DNA of 64,000 bases. Source: Candidatus Bathyarchaeota archaeon. GTDB taxonomy: Archaea; Thermoproteota; Bathyarchaeia; 40CM-2-53-6. The stretch covers positions 36,073 to 100,072 of the forward strand of contig VBBN01000032.1 in assembly GCA_005888735.1 (NCBI GenBank), in the 5' to 3' direction. Shown here one piece after another: positions 16,416 through 24,435 of the stretch. Position 1 is the stretch's first letter. Each line of letters begins with the position of its first letter. The notes beneath the pieces were generated by a model. It made no database searches. It was not told where the DNA came from and was given only the letters and a program-made list of their open reading frames with translations. The position numbers and the translations under genes are program-made.

Positions 16416-17189
16416 TTGCCCTACGAACACATTCTCGTGGAAACCGAGCCTCCTGTGGGCATAATCCGCCTCAACCGTCCGAAGGTCCTCAACGCACTTT
16501 CCTTCGACGTTCTCCGCGAAATCGTCGATGCACTAGAAAAATTCGATAAAGATGAAACAATCAAAGCAACACTGCTAACGGGAAGCGACGAGGCCTTCTC
16601 CGCAGGAGCAGACATCAAAGAACTGTCCGAGGCAACTCCCGTCGGTCTAATCGAGCGAAACCAGTTCGCCCTCTGGGACAGACTCAAGAGAACAGCCAAA
16701 CCCATCGTCGGAGCCGTCAGCGGCTACGCCTACGGAGGCGGCTGCGAACTCGCGATGAACTGCGACATCATAATCGCATCCGAAACCGCGAAGTTCGGCC
16801 AACCCGAAATCAATATCGGAATAATGCCAGGCGCAGGCGGGACACAGCGTTTGACTCGAACCATCGGAAAATTCCGCTCGATGGAAATGATTCTAACCGG
16901 CCAACCCATCACAGCACGCGAAGCGGAGAAGCATGGCCTAGTCAACAAAGTCGTCCCCGTAGAGGCCTACCTCCAAGAAGCGAAGAAACTGGCAATGCAG
17001 ATTTCCCAAAAAGCCCCAGTCGCAGTTCGCCTCGCCAAAGAAGCAGTGCTCAAAGCCTTCGACACACCCCTGGAAGAAGGACTACAATACGAGAGAAGAA
17101 ACTTCTATCTACTATTCTCCACCGAAGACATGAAAGAAGGAATGAAAGCCTTCACCGAGAAGCGGCCGCCCCATTTCAAAGGACGATGA
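16416..17189 (+). CDS. Enoyl-CoA hydratase
   Basis: A 257-residue crotonase-family enzyme starting at TTG 16416. It has the oxyanion loop 'SAGADIKEL', the Gly-rich 'GYAYGGGCELAMNCDIIIAS' and 'AKFGQPEINIGIMPGAGGTQ' with the catalytic Glu in the last segment, and the typical 'LTGQPITAREAEKHGLVNKVV'. It hydrates trans-2-enoyl-CoA to 3-hydroxyacyl-CoA, the substrate of the preceding dehydrogenase. Both catalytic Glu positions of classic hydratases appear to be present. It lies 4 bases before the second crotonase gene. Confidence 0.95.
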   Translation: MPYEHILVETEPPVGIIRLNRPKVLNALSFDVLREIVDALEKFDKDETIKATLLTGSDEAFSAGADIKELSEATPVGLIERNQFALWDRLKRTAKPIVGAVSGYAYGGGCELAMNCDIIIASETAKFGQPEINIGIMPGAGGTQRLTRTIGKFRSMEMILTGQPITAREAEKHGLVNKVVPVEAYLQEAKKLAMQISQKAPVAVRLAKEAVLKAFDTPLEEGLQYERRNFYLLFSTEDMKEGMKAFTEKRPPHFKGR

Positions 17190-17193
17190 CAAG

Positions 17194-17991
17194 ATGGGTT
17201 ACGAAACACTCATCGTTGAGAAGAAGAATGACGTTGAACGCATTACTCTCAACCGACCCGACGCCCTCAACGCTATCAACGAGACCATGGGGGAGGAGCT
17301 CAACGCGGCGCTCAAAGAAGCGGACAGAGACGAGAAAACACGATGCCTAGTAATCACAGGAGCAGGCAGAGCCTTCTCCGCCGGCGAGGACGTATCAGGT
17401 CTCAAAGAGAGATACGGCTCCACGGGGTCTCACCCCTCACTCGGAGAGCACCTGCGAAAAAAGTACCATCCGATAATCCTCAGGCTCCGCAGTATGGAAA
17501 AACCAGTAGTCGCCCGACTGAACGGCATCGCGGCGGGAAGCGGGGCAAGCCTGGCCCTCGCTTGCGATATCCGAATAGCCTCAGAGGAGGCGGGCCTCAA
17601 ACAAGCGTTCATCGGAATAGGCTTGGTACCCGATTCTGGAAGTAGCTACTTCCTCACCGGACTCGTAGGCCCCGGACGGGCACTCGAACTGATCATGACG
17701 GGCCGAACCCTGCCCGCCCGAGAAGCCGAACAACTCGGGCTCGTCAACAAGGTCGTGCCTTCAAGCGACCTTGACAAGACAGTTGATGAACTAGCCTCTC
17801 AACTTGCATCAGGACCCACCAGAGCCTTAGGTCTCTCAAAACGAATCGTAAACCGAGTTTCCATCCTCGAACTCCCAGAAGCACTAGAATACGAGGCTCA
17901 ACATCAAGACATTGCAGGGCGAACCAGCGACCATCTCGAGGCTGTCAAGGCGTTTCTCGAAAAACGCAAGCCAAAGTTCTCCGGGGCCTAA
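17194..17991 (+). CDS. Second enoyl-CoA hydratase/isomerase (PaaG-like)
   Basis: 265 residues from ATG 17194. Crotonase motifs are 'SAGEDVSGL', 'NGIAAGSGASLALACDIRIAS' and 'AFIGIGLVPDSGSSYFL'. The last has Asp (as in PaaG-type ring-opening isomerases and some dehydratases) where classic hydratases have the second Glu and Gly-Gly. That suggests an isomerase or an unusual hydratase rather than a duplicate of its neighbour. PaaG-type enzymes act on oxepin-CoA or shift double bonds in unsaturated acyl-CoA. Co-transcribed with the preceding gene. Confidence 0.88.
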   Translation: MGYETLIVEKKNDVERITLNRPDALNAINETMGEELNAALKEADRDEKTRCLVITGAGRAFSAGEDVSGLKERYGSTGSHPSLGEHLRKKYHPIILRLRSMEKPVVARLNGIAAGSGASLALACDIRIASEEAGLKQAFIGIGLVPDSGSSYFLTGLVGPGRALELIMTGRTLPAREAEQLGLVNKVVPSSDLDKTVDELASQLASGPTRALGLSKRIVNRVSILELPEALEYEAQHQDIAGRTSDHLEAVKAFLEKRKPKFSGA

Positions 17992-18035
17992 CCCTATAGG
18001 ATTCAAACTTAACTAGCGCGACGCCTCATTCCAAA

Positions 18036-19049
18036 ATGGTACGCATGCCATCCCCAGACAAGAGCAAGGGTCCCTCGACCAGTCTCAACATTTTCCCCGG
18101 GAACTGGACCATCAAGACTCAACAGATGCTCAAAGCGTTCGAACTATCCTTCTCCCAAAACTGGAACCCAACCCAGTTTCCCTGGGACGAACTAGACGCT
18201 AAGAACTTCGACCCCAAACCGAGAATAGCCCAAGCCTACTGGATGGCAAAACTCGCACTCTTTGAGAAATCTGGAATCGGCGCTTTCGGCTTCGGGGCAG
18301 TACGCGCGGCAGAGCTGAACTATGAAGACCCGACGAAGAAGATGCTCGCCTCGATCACCTACGACGAATGCCGCCACGACGAAGTTTGCAGAAGGGCCTG
18401 CGAGAAGCTCTGCCCCAACTTCCCCTACGGGTACAAGCCCCAATCGGACTTTGAGAAGGATGCCATCAAGGGAATCGAATCCCTATACGAAGAGGGCAAA
18501 CGATACTGGAGCGGCTTCGTGAAGGCCTGGGACACACTCCCTCCCGAGATGATATTCGCAGGCTTCTTCTTCGCCGAGATAGGCGCCGAGACCATCTTCA
18601 ACGCCATGCGACAGACGAGCAAGCTGGAAATCTACCGTCAAGCCTTCCAGAACATAACCAGAGACGAGACACGTCACCTGGTCGCCACCATGGCCCTTCT
18701 GAGAGCAATGGCGGAGAATTTTGACATAGAACAAAAGCTCAGGATTACACGTCAAATGAAACAGGGCTTCATCTTCCTCTCACCTTTACTCTACCGTCCA
18801 AAGCCTGACTTCTGGAGACTCCCCTCAGACTTTGACAGAATAGACCAAGAGATGGAGAACATCGCCCGCGACGCTGGCTTAGGAGTCCTCACGCTTGAGG
18901 AGAAGGTCAAATTCTGGAGAGAAGCCATCGAAAAGAAGCGTGGTGAGGTCGAGGAAATGGGCATAGAGATTCCCGCGATCCCAGAAATAGGCGTTGAGGG
19001 AGTCGATGTACAAGTCAAGAAGAACGAAACCATTGCGACAACGTTCTAG
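18036..19049 (+). CDS. Ferritin-like diiron protein (ribonucleotide-reductase-R2/R2lox-like oxidase)
   Basis: 337 residues, ATG 18036 (a second Met is at codon 4). The sequence is helical with two ExxH metal motifs, 'DECRHDE' (E111, H114) and 'DETRHL' (E211, H214). Carboxylates upstream of each (E77 or E93; E171, E181 or E185) complete the pattern of a dinuclear Fe or Mn/Fe site. Length and spacing are like R2-type ligand-binding oxidases and p-aminobenzoate N-oxygenase relatives, not a true ribonucleotide reductase, and no NrdA neighbour is present. Its place among beta-oxidation genes suggests an O2-dependent hydroxylation, desaturation or N-oxidation of the pathway substrate. The exact reaction is unknown. 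Confidence 0.75.
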   Translation: MVRMPSPDKSKGPSTSLNIFPGNWTIKTQQMLKAFELSFSQNWNPTQFPWDELDAKNFDPKPRIAQAYWMAKLALFEKSGIGAFGFGAVRAAELNYEDPTKKMLASITYDECRHDEVCRRACEKLCPNFPYGYKPQSDFEKDAIKGIESLYEEGKRYWSGFVKAWDTLPPEMIFAGFFFAEIGAETIFNAMRQTSKLEIYRQAFQNITRDETRHLVATMALLRAMAENFDIEQKLRITRQMKQGFIFLSPLLYRPKPDFWRLPSDFDRIDQEMENIARDAGLGVLTLEEKVKFWREAIEKKRGEVEEMGIEIPAIPEIGVEGVDVQVKKNETIATTF

Positions 19050-19059
19050 AGGCGAGTGA

Positions 19060-19371
19060 ATGACCGCCAAGATAATCGTCCTCTACGGGAAGCCAATAGA
19101 CCCTGCTGCATTCGACGAAAAATACTGGAAAGAACACGTCCCACTGGCTAAACAGATGCCTGGGCTACGAAAGTTCACCGTGCACAAGGTGGTTGCAGCA
19201 CCGAGGGGAGAACCGGTCTACTACCAAGTTGTAGAACTGGAATTCGAGAACATGGACGCTCTGAAAAAAGCGATCGACTCACAACAAGGCCGCGAGTCCG
19301 GAAAACACGGGTTCAAGATGGCAACCGGCGGAATAACATTCCTCTACGCCGAATCAAAAGAAGCAATGTAG
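19060..19371 (+). CDS. EthD-family protein
   Basis: A 103-residue dimeric alpha/beta-barrel protein. 'KIIVLYGKPIDPAAFDEKYWKEHVPLA' and the later 'YYQVVELEFENMDALKKAI' match the EthD pattern (Y-W---H-PL). EthD proteins accompany P450 ether degradation and other oxygenase pathways, where some act as decarboxylases, lyases or small-molecule binders. It starts 10 bases after the diiron gene, so it is probably a partner of that oxygenase. Confidence 0.82.
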   Translation: MTAKIIVLYGKPIDPAAFDEKYWKEHVPLAKQMPGLRKFTVHKVVAAPRGEPVYYQVVELEFENMDALKKAIDSQQGRESGKHGFKMATGGITFLYAESKEAM

Positions 19372-19442
19372 CAACCCGAGCCCAACATCTCCAAGTAACC
19401 TTCTTCTAAGCCCACGAGCACTCCCTGCAGTAGATCCAGCTC

Positions 19443-20597
19443 ATGGGCAAAGTGGCGATAATCGGAGTCGGCCATTCCAAGTTCGGCAAAAGGTCAGACG
19501 CCTCACTGAGAGAGCTCGCCTTCGAAGCCTACCGCGCCGCGCTAGGAGACGCGGAGATAGAATCCAAAACTATTGATGCCTCACTAGTCTGTTCGGCGAC
19601 CCATTACGACAAGCAAAGGTCGCCAGCAGGAGTCATAAACGAGTACCTAGGGCTGAACCCTAAACCCACCTTCAATGTAGAGGCAGCCTGTGCCTCAAGC
19701 GCAGTGGGCCTAAGAACGGCCTCGGCCCTCATCTCATCCAAGCTACACGACATAGTCGCCGTCGTCGGCGTGCAGAAAATGACCGAGCTTCCCAACGAGG
19801 AGATTCAAGAGTTGATGGGAAGGGCAGGCGACGTCATGTGGGAGTCACCCTTCGGAACAACAATGCCCGCATACTATGCAATGTACGCCACGGCACACAT
19901 GTCAAGATATGGGACAACAGAGGAAGACATGGCCCGGGTCTCGGTGAAGAACAGGGCCTATGGGGCCAAGAACCCCGATGCAATGTTCCAGAAACCCATC
20001 CTCCTCGAAGACGTTCTCAACTCCAGAATGGTATCATACCCTCTGAAACTATTCGACTGCTGCGCAAACGCCGATGGTGCAGCCTGCCTTATCGTTGCAA
20101 ATGGGGAGAAGGCGAGGAAACTATCCGACAGCCCCGTCTGGGTGGCCGGGCTCGGACTTGCATCCAGCCCAATGAGCCTCGCCGGGAGGAATGGCCCACT
20201 GACAAGCTTCGAAGTTTCGAAAAAAGCCGCGAGAACAGCGTATGCAATGGCCCGGATCAGACCCGAAGATGTGGACGTGGCAGAGGTGCATGATTCTTTC
20301 TCCATCACAGAGATTCTCAACTACGAAGACCTCGGCTTCGCCAAACCGGGAAGAGGAGCAAAACTGCTCAAAGACCATGAAACAGAGCTAGGTGGAAAAA
20401 CTCCCGTCAACGTGGACGGGGGGCTAATTGCAAAAGGACACCCTGTAGGCGCAACAGGCGCTTCACAAATCGCAACTCTCGTTCATCAGATCCGCGGAGA
20501 AGCCGGGAAAAGCCAGGTCGACGGAGCTAAGGTGGGACTTGCCCAGAACATTGGCGGCATAGGCATGTACGGCTGCGTCACAGTCTTGAAGGCATAG
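19443..20597 (+). CDS. Thiolase / acetyl-CoA acetyltransferase
   Basis: 384 residues from ATG 19443. The archaeal thiolase pattern has the nucleophilic Cys in 'NVEAACASSAVGLRTA', His in 'AEVHDSFSITEILNYEDLG', and 'VNVDGGLIAKGHPVGATGASQI' with the Gly-His catalytic loop. The last bacterial-type Cys loop is replaced by 'AQNIGGIGMYG', as in archaeal SCP-x-type thiolases that need a DUF35 partner, which follows 6 bases later. It cleaves 3-ketoacyl-CoA (degradation) or condenses acetyl-CoA. Cluster context favours degradation. Confidence 0.92.
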   Translation: MGKVAIIGVGHSKFGKRSDASLRELAFEAYRAALGDAEIESKTIDASLVCSATHYDKQRSPAGVINEYLGLNPKPTFNVEAACASSAVGLRTASALISSKLHDIVAVVGVQKMTELPNEEIQELMGRAGDVMWESPFGTTMPAYYAMYATAHMSRYGTTEEDMARVSVKNRAYGAKNPDAMFQKPILLEDVLNSRMVSYPLKLFDCCANADGAACLIVANGEKARKLSDSPVWVAGLGLASSPMSLAGRNGPLTSFEVSKKAARTAYAMARIRPEDVDVAEVHDSFSITEILNYEDLGFAKPGRGAKLLKDHETELGGKTPVNVDGGLIAKGHPVGATGASQIATLVHQIRGEAGKSQVDGAKVGLAQNIGGIGMYGCVTVLKA

Positions 20598-20603
20598 ACA
20601 CAA

Positions 20604-21017
20604 ATGGGTTTCGAAAAATTCGGCAAAGAAGGCTACGTCTCCCAAACAAAAATAACGCCTATGCTCTCCTATCTCAAGAAAAACCAGCTACCCGCAACCG
20701 TTTGCCAGAAATGCAAGCGAACATGGTTCCCCCCACGAGCGGACTGTCCCAACTGCAAAAGCAACATCACCGAATGGACCACCATCGACGGGACCTGTCG
20801 CCTCGTCACCTTTACCGAGGTCCATTTCGCCCCTCCCCAATTCCAGTCTGACACACCCTACTTCCTGGGAGTCGCAGAACTCAAAGGCGGCTTCAGAGTC
20901 TTCGCGCCGATTAGCGGAAAGATAAGCAGAGACATGCTCAAACCCGGAAGACAGATGGTCCTCAGGCCCACGACACCGACCGCGGACCATACGTACTACT
21001 TGCTCGAAGAGCTTTAG
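20604..21017 (+). CDS. DUF35 zinc-ribbon/OB-fold partner of thiolase
   Basis: 137 residues with an N-terminal helix, a rubredoxin-like zinc ribbon 'CQKCKRTWFPPRADCPNCK' (four Cys) and an OB fold ('WTTIDGTCRLVTFTEVHFAPP' onward). In characterised archaeal thiolases this protein is an acyl-CoA-binding subunit that bridges thiolase and HMG-CoA synthase or stabilises thiolase. Spacing to the thiolase stop is 6 bases, so a complex of the two is expected. Last gene of the plus-strand cluster. Confidence 0.92.
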   Translation: MGFEKFGKEGYVSQTKITPMLSYLKKNQLPATVCQKCKRTWFPPRADCPNCKSNITEWTTIDGTCRLVTFTEVHFAPPQFQSDTPYFLGVAELKGGFRVFAPISGKISRDMLKPGRQMVLRPTTPTADHTYYLLEEL

Positions 21018-21088
21018 CCGAGTGTTTTGCAGACAAGTTCCCAGCTCGCTAAGGAGTCCAATCGCTTCATTAGTTGCAGAGGGCCGGG

Positions 21089-22546
21089 CTAGTTGAGGTT
21101 CACCGAGACATTCTTCGTTCGCGTATAGTGCCGCAGCGTTTCGATACCGTTCTCGTGGCCGATCCCACTCTCCTTGTAGCCTCCAAACGGAGTCGACGGG
21201 AACGTGATCAAGAATTCGTTGATTGTCACGACCCCTGCCTGAAGCCTTGAGGCCATATCGTGCGCGGTCTTCAAGTCCTTGGTCCAAACACCAGCATACA
21301 ATCCATATTCGGTCTCGTTGGCCATGCTCACAACCTCGTCCGTGGTTCGAAACTTTGTGATGCTGAGGACCGGACCGAAGATCTCTTCGCAACCAATTTT
21401 CATCTCTCCCGTGACCTCCTCGAATATGGTTGGTTCCACGAAATTGCCGCTCCGCAGTCGCGGCTCAGCCGGCTGGTTACCCCCGCACATGAGCTTCGCG
21501 CCCTCCTGAATTCCATCCTTCACATAGCCAAGAATCGTCTCCTGACGTGACCTTGACACCACAGGTCCCATCTCGCTGGACTCCTCCATTCCAGGTCCAA
21601 GCCTCATCGTCTTGGTCTTCGCCACTAAGTCCTTGACAAAACCGTCGTACACGGATTCGTGAATGAATGCTCTCGAGCCCGCCCAGCACATTTGGCCAGC
21701 GTTCGTGAAAATGCCGTCCTTCACATAACGGACCGCCCTTCCGAGGTCAGCGTCGGGAAATACAATATGAGGGTTCTTCCCGCCCAACTCCAGCAGGACA
21801 TGGGTCACATTCTTCGCCGCTGCCTCCATCACTTGCCTGCCGGTCTCTGAGGAGCCTGTGAAAATTATCCCATCAACCTTCCGGTCCGAGACAAGTGCCG
21901 AGCCGACCTCAGCTCCGGACCCTGTTACAACATTCACAACGCCCTTGGGAACTCCCGCCTTGACAGAGAGTTCTCCCAGCTTCAAAGCGGTTAGCGGAGT
22001 GGTTTCAGATGGTTTTACCACAACTGTGTTCCCTGCAGCAAGCGCTGGGGCCCAGCTTCTCGCTGCAATAGCAATCGGATAGTTCCACGGCACAATATGA
22101 ACGGTTACGCCCAGAGGCTCTTTCAGCGTATAGTCCAGGCGCTTCGGGGGCACAGGAATCGTTTCGCCCTCAATCTTGTCAGCCAACCCTGCAAAATACT
22201 CAAAGGCACGCGCCGCCCATGCAACATCACCTTTCGACTCTCTCAGAGTCTTTCCCTGGCTCAGCGTTTCCAGCCGGGCCATCTCGTCCATATTCTCCCG
22301 GACAAGAGTCGAAAGCTTGGTGAGAATTCTTCCCCTCTTCGCCGAATCCATGTCCCTCCACTCGGGCGAAGCGAGTGCTTCGTGCGCGGCCTCTACGGCC
22401 GCTCGGGCTTCCTGTTTCGACCCACGAGGAACGTCGGCCACTGGCTCGTTGTTCGACGGGTCCACGATACTGGTGGTGGCGCCTGTCGAGCTTTCCAGCC
22501 ACTCGCCATTGATGAGCATTTTCAGCTTCTGAACCTGGACTGTCAC
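21089..22546 (-). CDS. NAD(P)-dependent aldehyde dehydrogenase
   Basis: 485 residues from a GTG at 22546. Canonical ALDH motifs are 'PWNYPIAIAARSWAPALAAGNTVVVKPSE', 'FTGSSETGRQVM', 'LLELGGKNPHIVFPDAD' with the general-base Glu, 'FTNAGQMCWAGSRAFIHE' with the catalytic Cys, and 'EEIFGPVLSITKF'. It oxidises an aldehyde to the acid; the substrate cannot be set, and betaine-aldehyde, succinate-semialdehyde or fatty aldehyde types are all possible. It converges on the catabolic cluster with a 70-base gap and might oxidise an aldehyde formed by its oxygenases. A strong TATA box is 25-36 bases upstream of the start. Confidence 0.94.
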   Translation of the reverse strand: MTVQVQKLKMLINGEWLESSTGATTSIVDPSNNEPVADVPRGSKQEARAAVEAAHEALASPEWRDMDSAKRGRILTKLSTLVRENMDEMARLETLSQGKTLRESKGDVAWAARAFEYFAGLADKIEGETIPVPPKRLDYTLKEPLGVTVHIVPWNYPIAIAARSWAPALAAGNTVVVKPSETTPLTALKLGELSVKAGVPKGVVNVVTGSGAEVGSALVSDRKVDGIIFTGSSETGRQVMEAAAKNVTHVLLELGGKNPHIVFPDADLGRAVRYVKDGIFTNAGQMCWAGSRAFIHESVYDGFVKDLVAKTKTMRLGPGMEESSEMGPVVSRSRQETILGYVKDGIQEGAKLMCGGNQPAEPRLRSGNFVEPTIFEEVTGEMKIGCEEIFGPVLSITKFRTTDEVVSMANETEYGLYAGVWTKDLKTAHDMASRLQAGVVTINEFLITFPSTPFGGYKESGIGHENGIETLRHYTRTKNVSVNLN

Positions 22547-22570
22547 GGTCGTGTGCTCTGAACGATGCTC

Positions 22571-22582
22571 ATACTTATAAAA
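22571..22582 (-). promoter_or_regulatory. TATA box of the aldehyde dehydrogenase
   Basis: TTTTATAAGTAT on the minus strand, 25-36 bases upstream of the GTG at 22546. This spacing implies an almost leaderless mRNA and supports the GTG start. Confidence 0.6.
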
Positions 22583-22601
22583 GAAAACTGCGCCTGTTAT
22601 G

Positions 22602-23441
22602 CTATGCCGGAACGGCTACTTTTTGCTCGGGACGCATATGCCTCGCCATGTCGAGAAGCATCTCCACTCGTTTCTGCAGGTCCGGGTAGAGGCTCAGAAG
22701 GCCCCGTTTTCCGCTTCCAATGAAATACCCCGCTCCGCCCCCATTCAATCCCGTTGATGGTCCGGAGTGCACCTTGATGAGGGCTGAAGCCAGGGCCAAG
22801 GGTCTCCCGGTATATTTGACAGAAGACAGATCAGCCAGCAGCTCTCTCTCTCGATGCACTGCAGGCTCCAGCAGTCTCAGCACAGGGTCAAACGGAAACG
22901 CCAGCCGGGCCATTCTCGCGAGACCCTTCTCCAATGAGTCATTATTTTTCAGGTGAGACAGCTCGTGGGCTAACACTGCCTCAGCTTCCTCGACCGACAA
23001 TGATTCAACGATGACGGGAGAAACAGCAACCACGTTCTTTCCAGCGTTGCCGACGGAAAAGGCATTGCCGACACTCGCCTCCATCAAGTCAGCTCGCACA
23101 TCCATTCTTGCGGACAATGCAGAAAAAATTCCGTCGAGACGAGAAGAGGCTAGAGGTCCCGCTGTCATTCCACGCAACATTCGTGGGACCGCGAACCTCC
23201 GGGCCAGAAAAGCCATGAGGCCCGAGATCGCGAGTGAGGAGAGAATCGAGCCTCCAAAAACCATTCTCACCACGAATCTCGGATTGACGTCATACGCGTC
23301 CAACATTGCGGTGCACAAGACCAGACTGGTACCAAGTACGGACCAGAAGAATATCGATGAGAACAGCATCGAGTACAATGCTTTCGACCGCTTGCCAGGG
23401 GAAGCTAGGTTTCGACGGTAGAAGACATAGCCGACCAACAT
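22602..23441 (-). CDS. M48/M56-type membrane metallopeptidase (BlaR1-like)
   Basis: 279 residues from ATG 23441. TM helices lie at about 25-45 and 58-80, with the zinc motif HELSH at 159-163 and a downstream helix 'HRERELLADLSSV' providing the third ligand. Together these define an M48/M56 (gluzincin) peptidase with the active site in the cytoplasm or facing the membrane. The frame upstream of the ATG is open into the end of the BlaI-like gene and encodes a plausible first TM segment ('YFLWTPTLELIAGSLAI'), but no standard start codon exists there. It follows a BlaI/MecI-type repressor gene, so the pair probably works like BlaI/BlaR1: the protease inactivates the repressor. Confidence 0.82.
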   Translation of the reverse strand: MLVGYVFYRRNLASPGKRSKALYSMLFSSIFFWSVLGTSLVLCTAMLDAYDVNPRFVVRMVFGGSILSSLAISGLMAFLARRFAVPRMLRGMTAGPLASSRLDGIFSALSARMDVRADLMEASVGNAFSVGNAGKNVVAVSPVIVESLSVEEAEAVLAHELSHLKNNDSLEKGLARMARLAFPFDPVLRLLEPAVHRERELLADLSSVKYTGRPLALASALIKVHSGPSTGLNGGGAGYFIGSGKRGLLSLYPDLQKRVEMLLDMARHMRPEQKVAVPA

Positions 23442-23506
23442 AATCGCGAGGCTGCCGGCTATCAGTTCTAGCGTAGGCGTCCAGAGAAAGTATCGGGTGT
23501 AGACTG

Positions 23507-23893
23507 TCAGGATTGACGTGGTGCGCTTTCCTTCCGGACCTTTTCCTCGAGCCGCTTCAACTGGTCCTGGGGTATCTCATCCATGTAGTCGTGCAGTGTA
23601 GAAATGACGCTGGGCCCGAAGGCTGTGACGAGCCTGTCCACGAATCCTTTGACGATTCGTCCCTTCACCTTATCCTCCGAGTGGAGACGATAGATATACC
23701 GGGACCCTCCACGCCCAACTGCCTCATCCCGTGTCAACACGCCTTTTTTGAACAAACGGTCAAGCGTGGTACTAATCGTGGTATAAGCAAGTCCACGAGA
23801 GGGTTCTAAGTGGTCTGCGACTTGCCGGGCAGAGGCCTTTCCAAGCCGAATGACGCTCCCTATGACCGCCGCTTCGAGTTCGCCAAGCTCCAT
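23507..23893 (-). CDS. BlaI/MecI-family winged-helix repressor
   Basis: 128 residues from ATG 23893, chosen because 'MELGELEAAVIGSVIRLGKASARQVADHL' begins like the family and a TATA-like ACATATGC lies about 30 bases upstream. An ATG at 23926 would add 11 residues. The winged HTH ('GLAYTTISTTLDRLFKKGVL'), the wing 'DEAVGRGGSRYIYRL' and the dimerisation helices at the end match BlaI/MecI. Such repressors are inactivated by proteolysis through a BlaR1-like partner, here the adjacent M48/M56 gene. It probably represses its own operon. Confidence 0.87.
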   Translation of the reverse strand: MELGELEAAVIGSVIRLGKASARQVADHLEPSRGLAYTTISTTLDRLFKKGVLTRDEAVGRGGSRYIYRLHSEDKVKGRIVKGFVDRLVTAFGPSVISTLHDYMDEIPQDQLKRLEEKVRKESAPRQS

Positions 23894-23951
23894 GTTGAAA
23901 CAACGCTCTAAGCGTAACACGTGCATATGTTGCTTTCTATAGCGGTCGCAG

Positions 23952-24296
23952 CTAGACTAATTTGCCGACAATCCCCGCGAGACCAGACAGTACTACAAGC
24001 ACCGGTCCCATGTACCACGGAAATCCCACTCCGAGAGAGAAGGCCAAGACTCCAACCACAATGAGGACAATGGACCAAGCAATGTTCTTCACAAACTTCG
24101 ACCCGGCAACACTGATCAATCCTAACGCCACGCCCAGTACGCCGTACACGGCTACAGTTGCGGCAAAATCAAGGGATGGCACATTTCCCCTCTCGATCAG
24201 GCTTGTGAATCTCAGAATCCCCCAGAGTATGACAACAGCTCCTCCCAAAACAGCTAGTAGCCTCGCAAGCTGAAAGGCGGATTCTTTCTCGGCCAT
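23952..24296 (-). CDS. Four-TM small membrane protein
   Basis: 114 residues from ATG 24296 with a GGAG ribosome-binding site 11 bases upstream. Four hydrophobic helices lie at about 10-28, 40-62, 68-88 and 90-112 with short loops. No family recognised and no charged motif suggesting transport. It is upstream of and on the same strand as the BlaI/M48 pair, so it may belong to the same transcript. Confidence 0.7.
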   Translation of the reverse strand: MAEKESAFQLARLLAVLGGAVVILWGILRFTSLIERGNVPSLDFAATVAVYGVLGVALGLISVAGSKFVKNIAWSIVLIVVGVLAFSLGVGFPWYMGPVLVVLSGLAGIVGKLV

Positions 24297-24435
24297 GAGG
24301 GCTAACTCCTCATGAAGACGCTCGTGTCGGATAGTGGTCTTAAGATGGGCGATACTCGGTCGCGCCCGTCAGAGGTTCAAGACCTTCTAAGCCTCGGCTG
24401 CTCACAGCCTCCCCACCGACGAGGGAGACCCCTCT

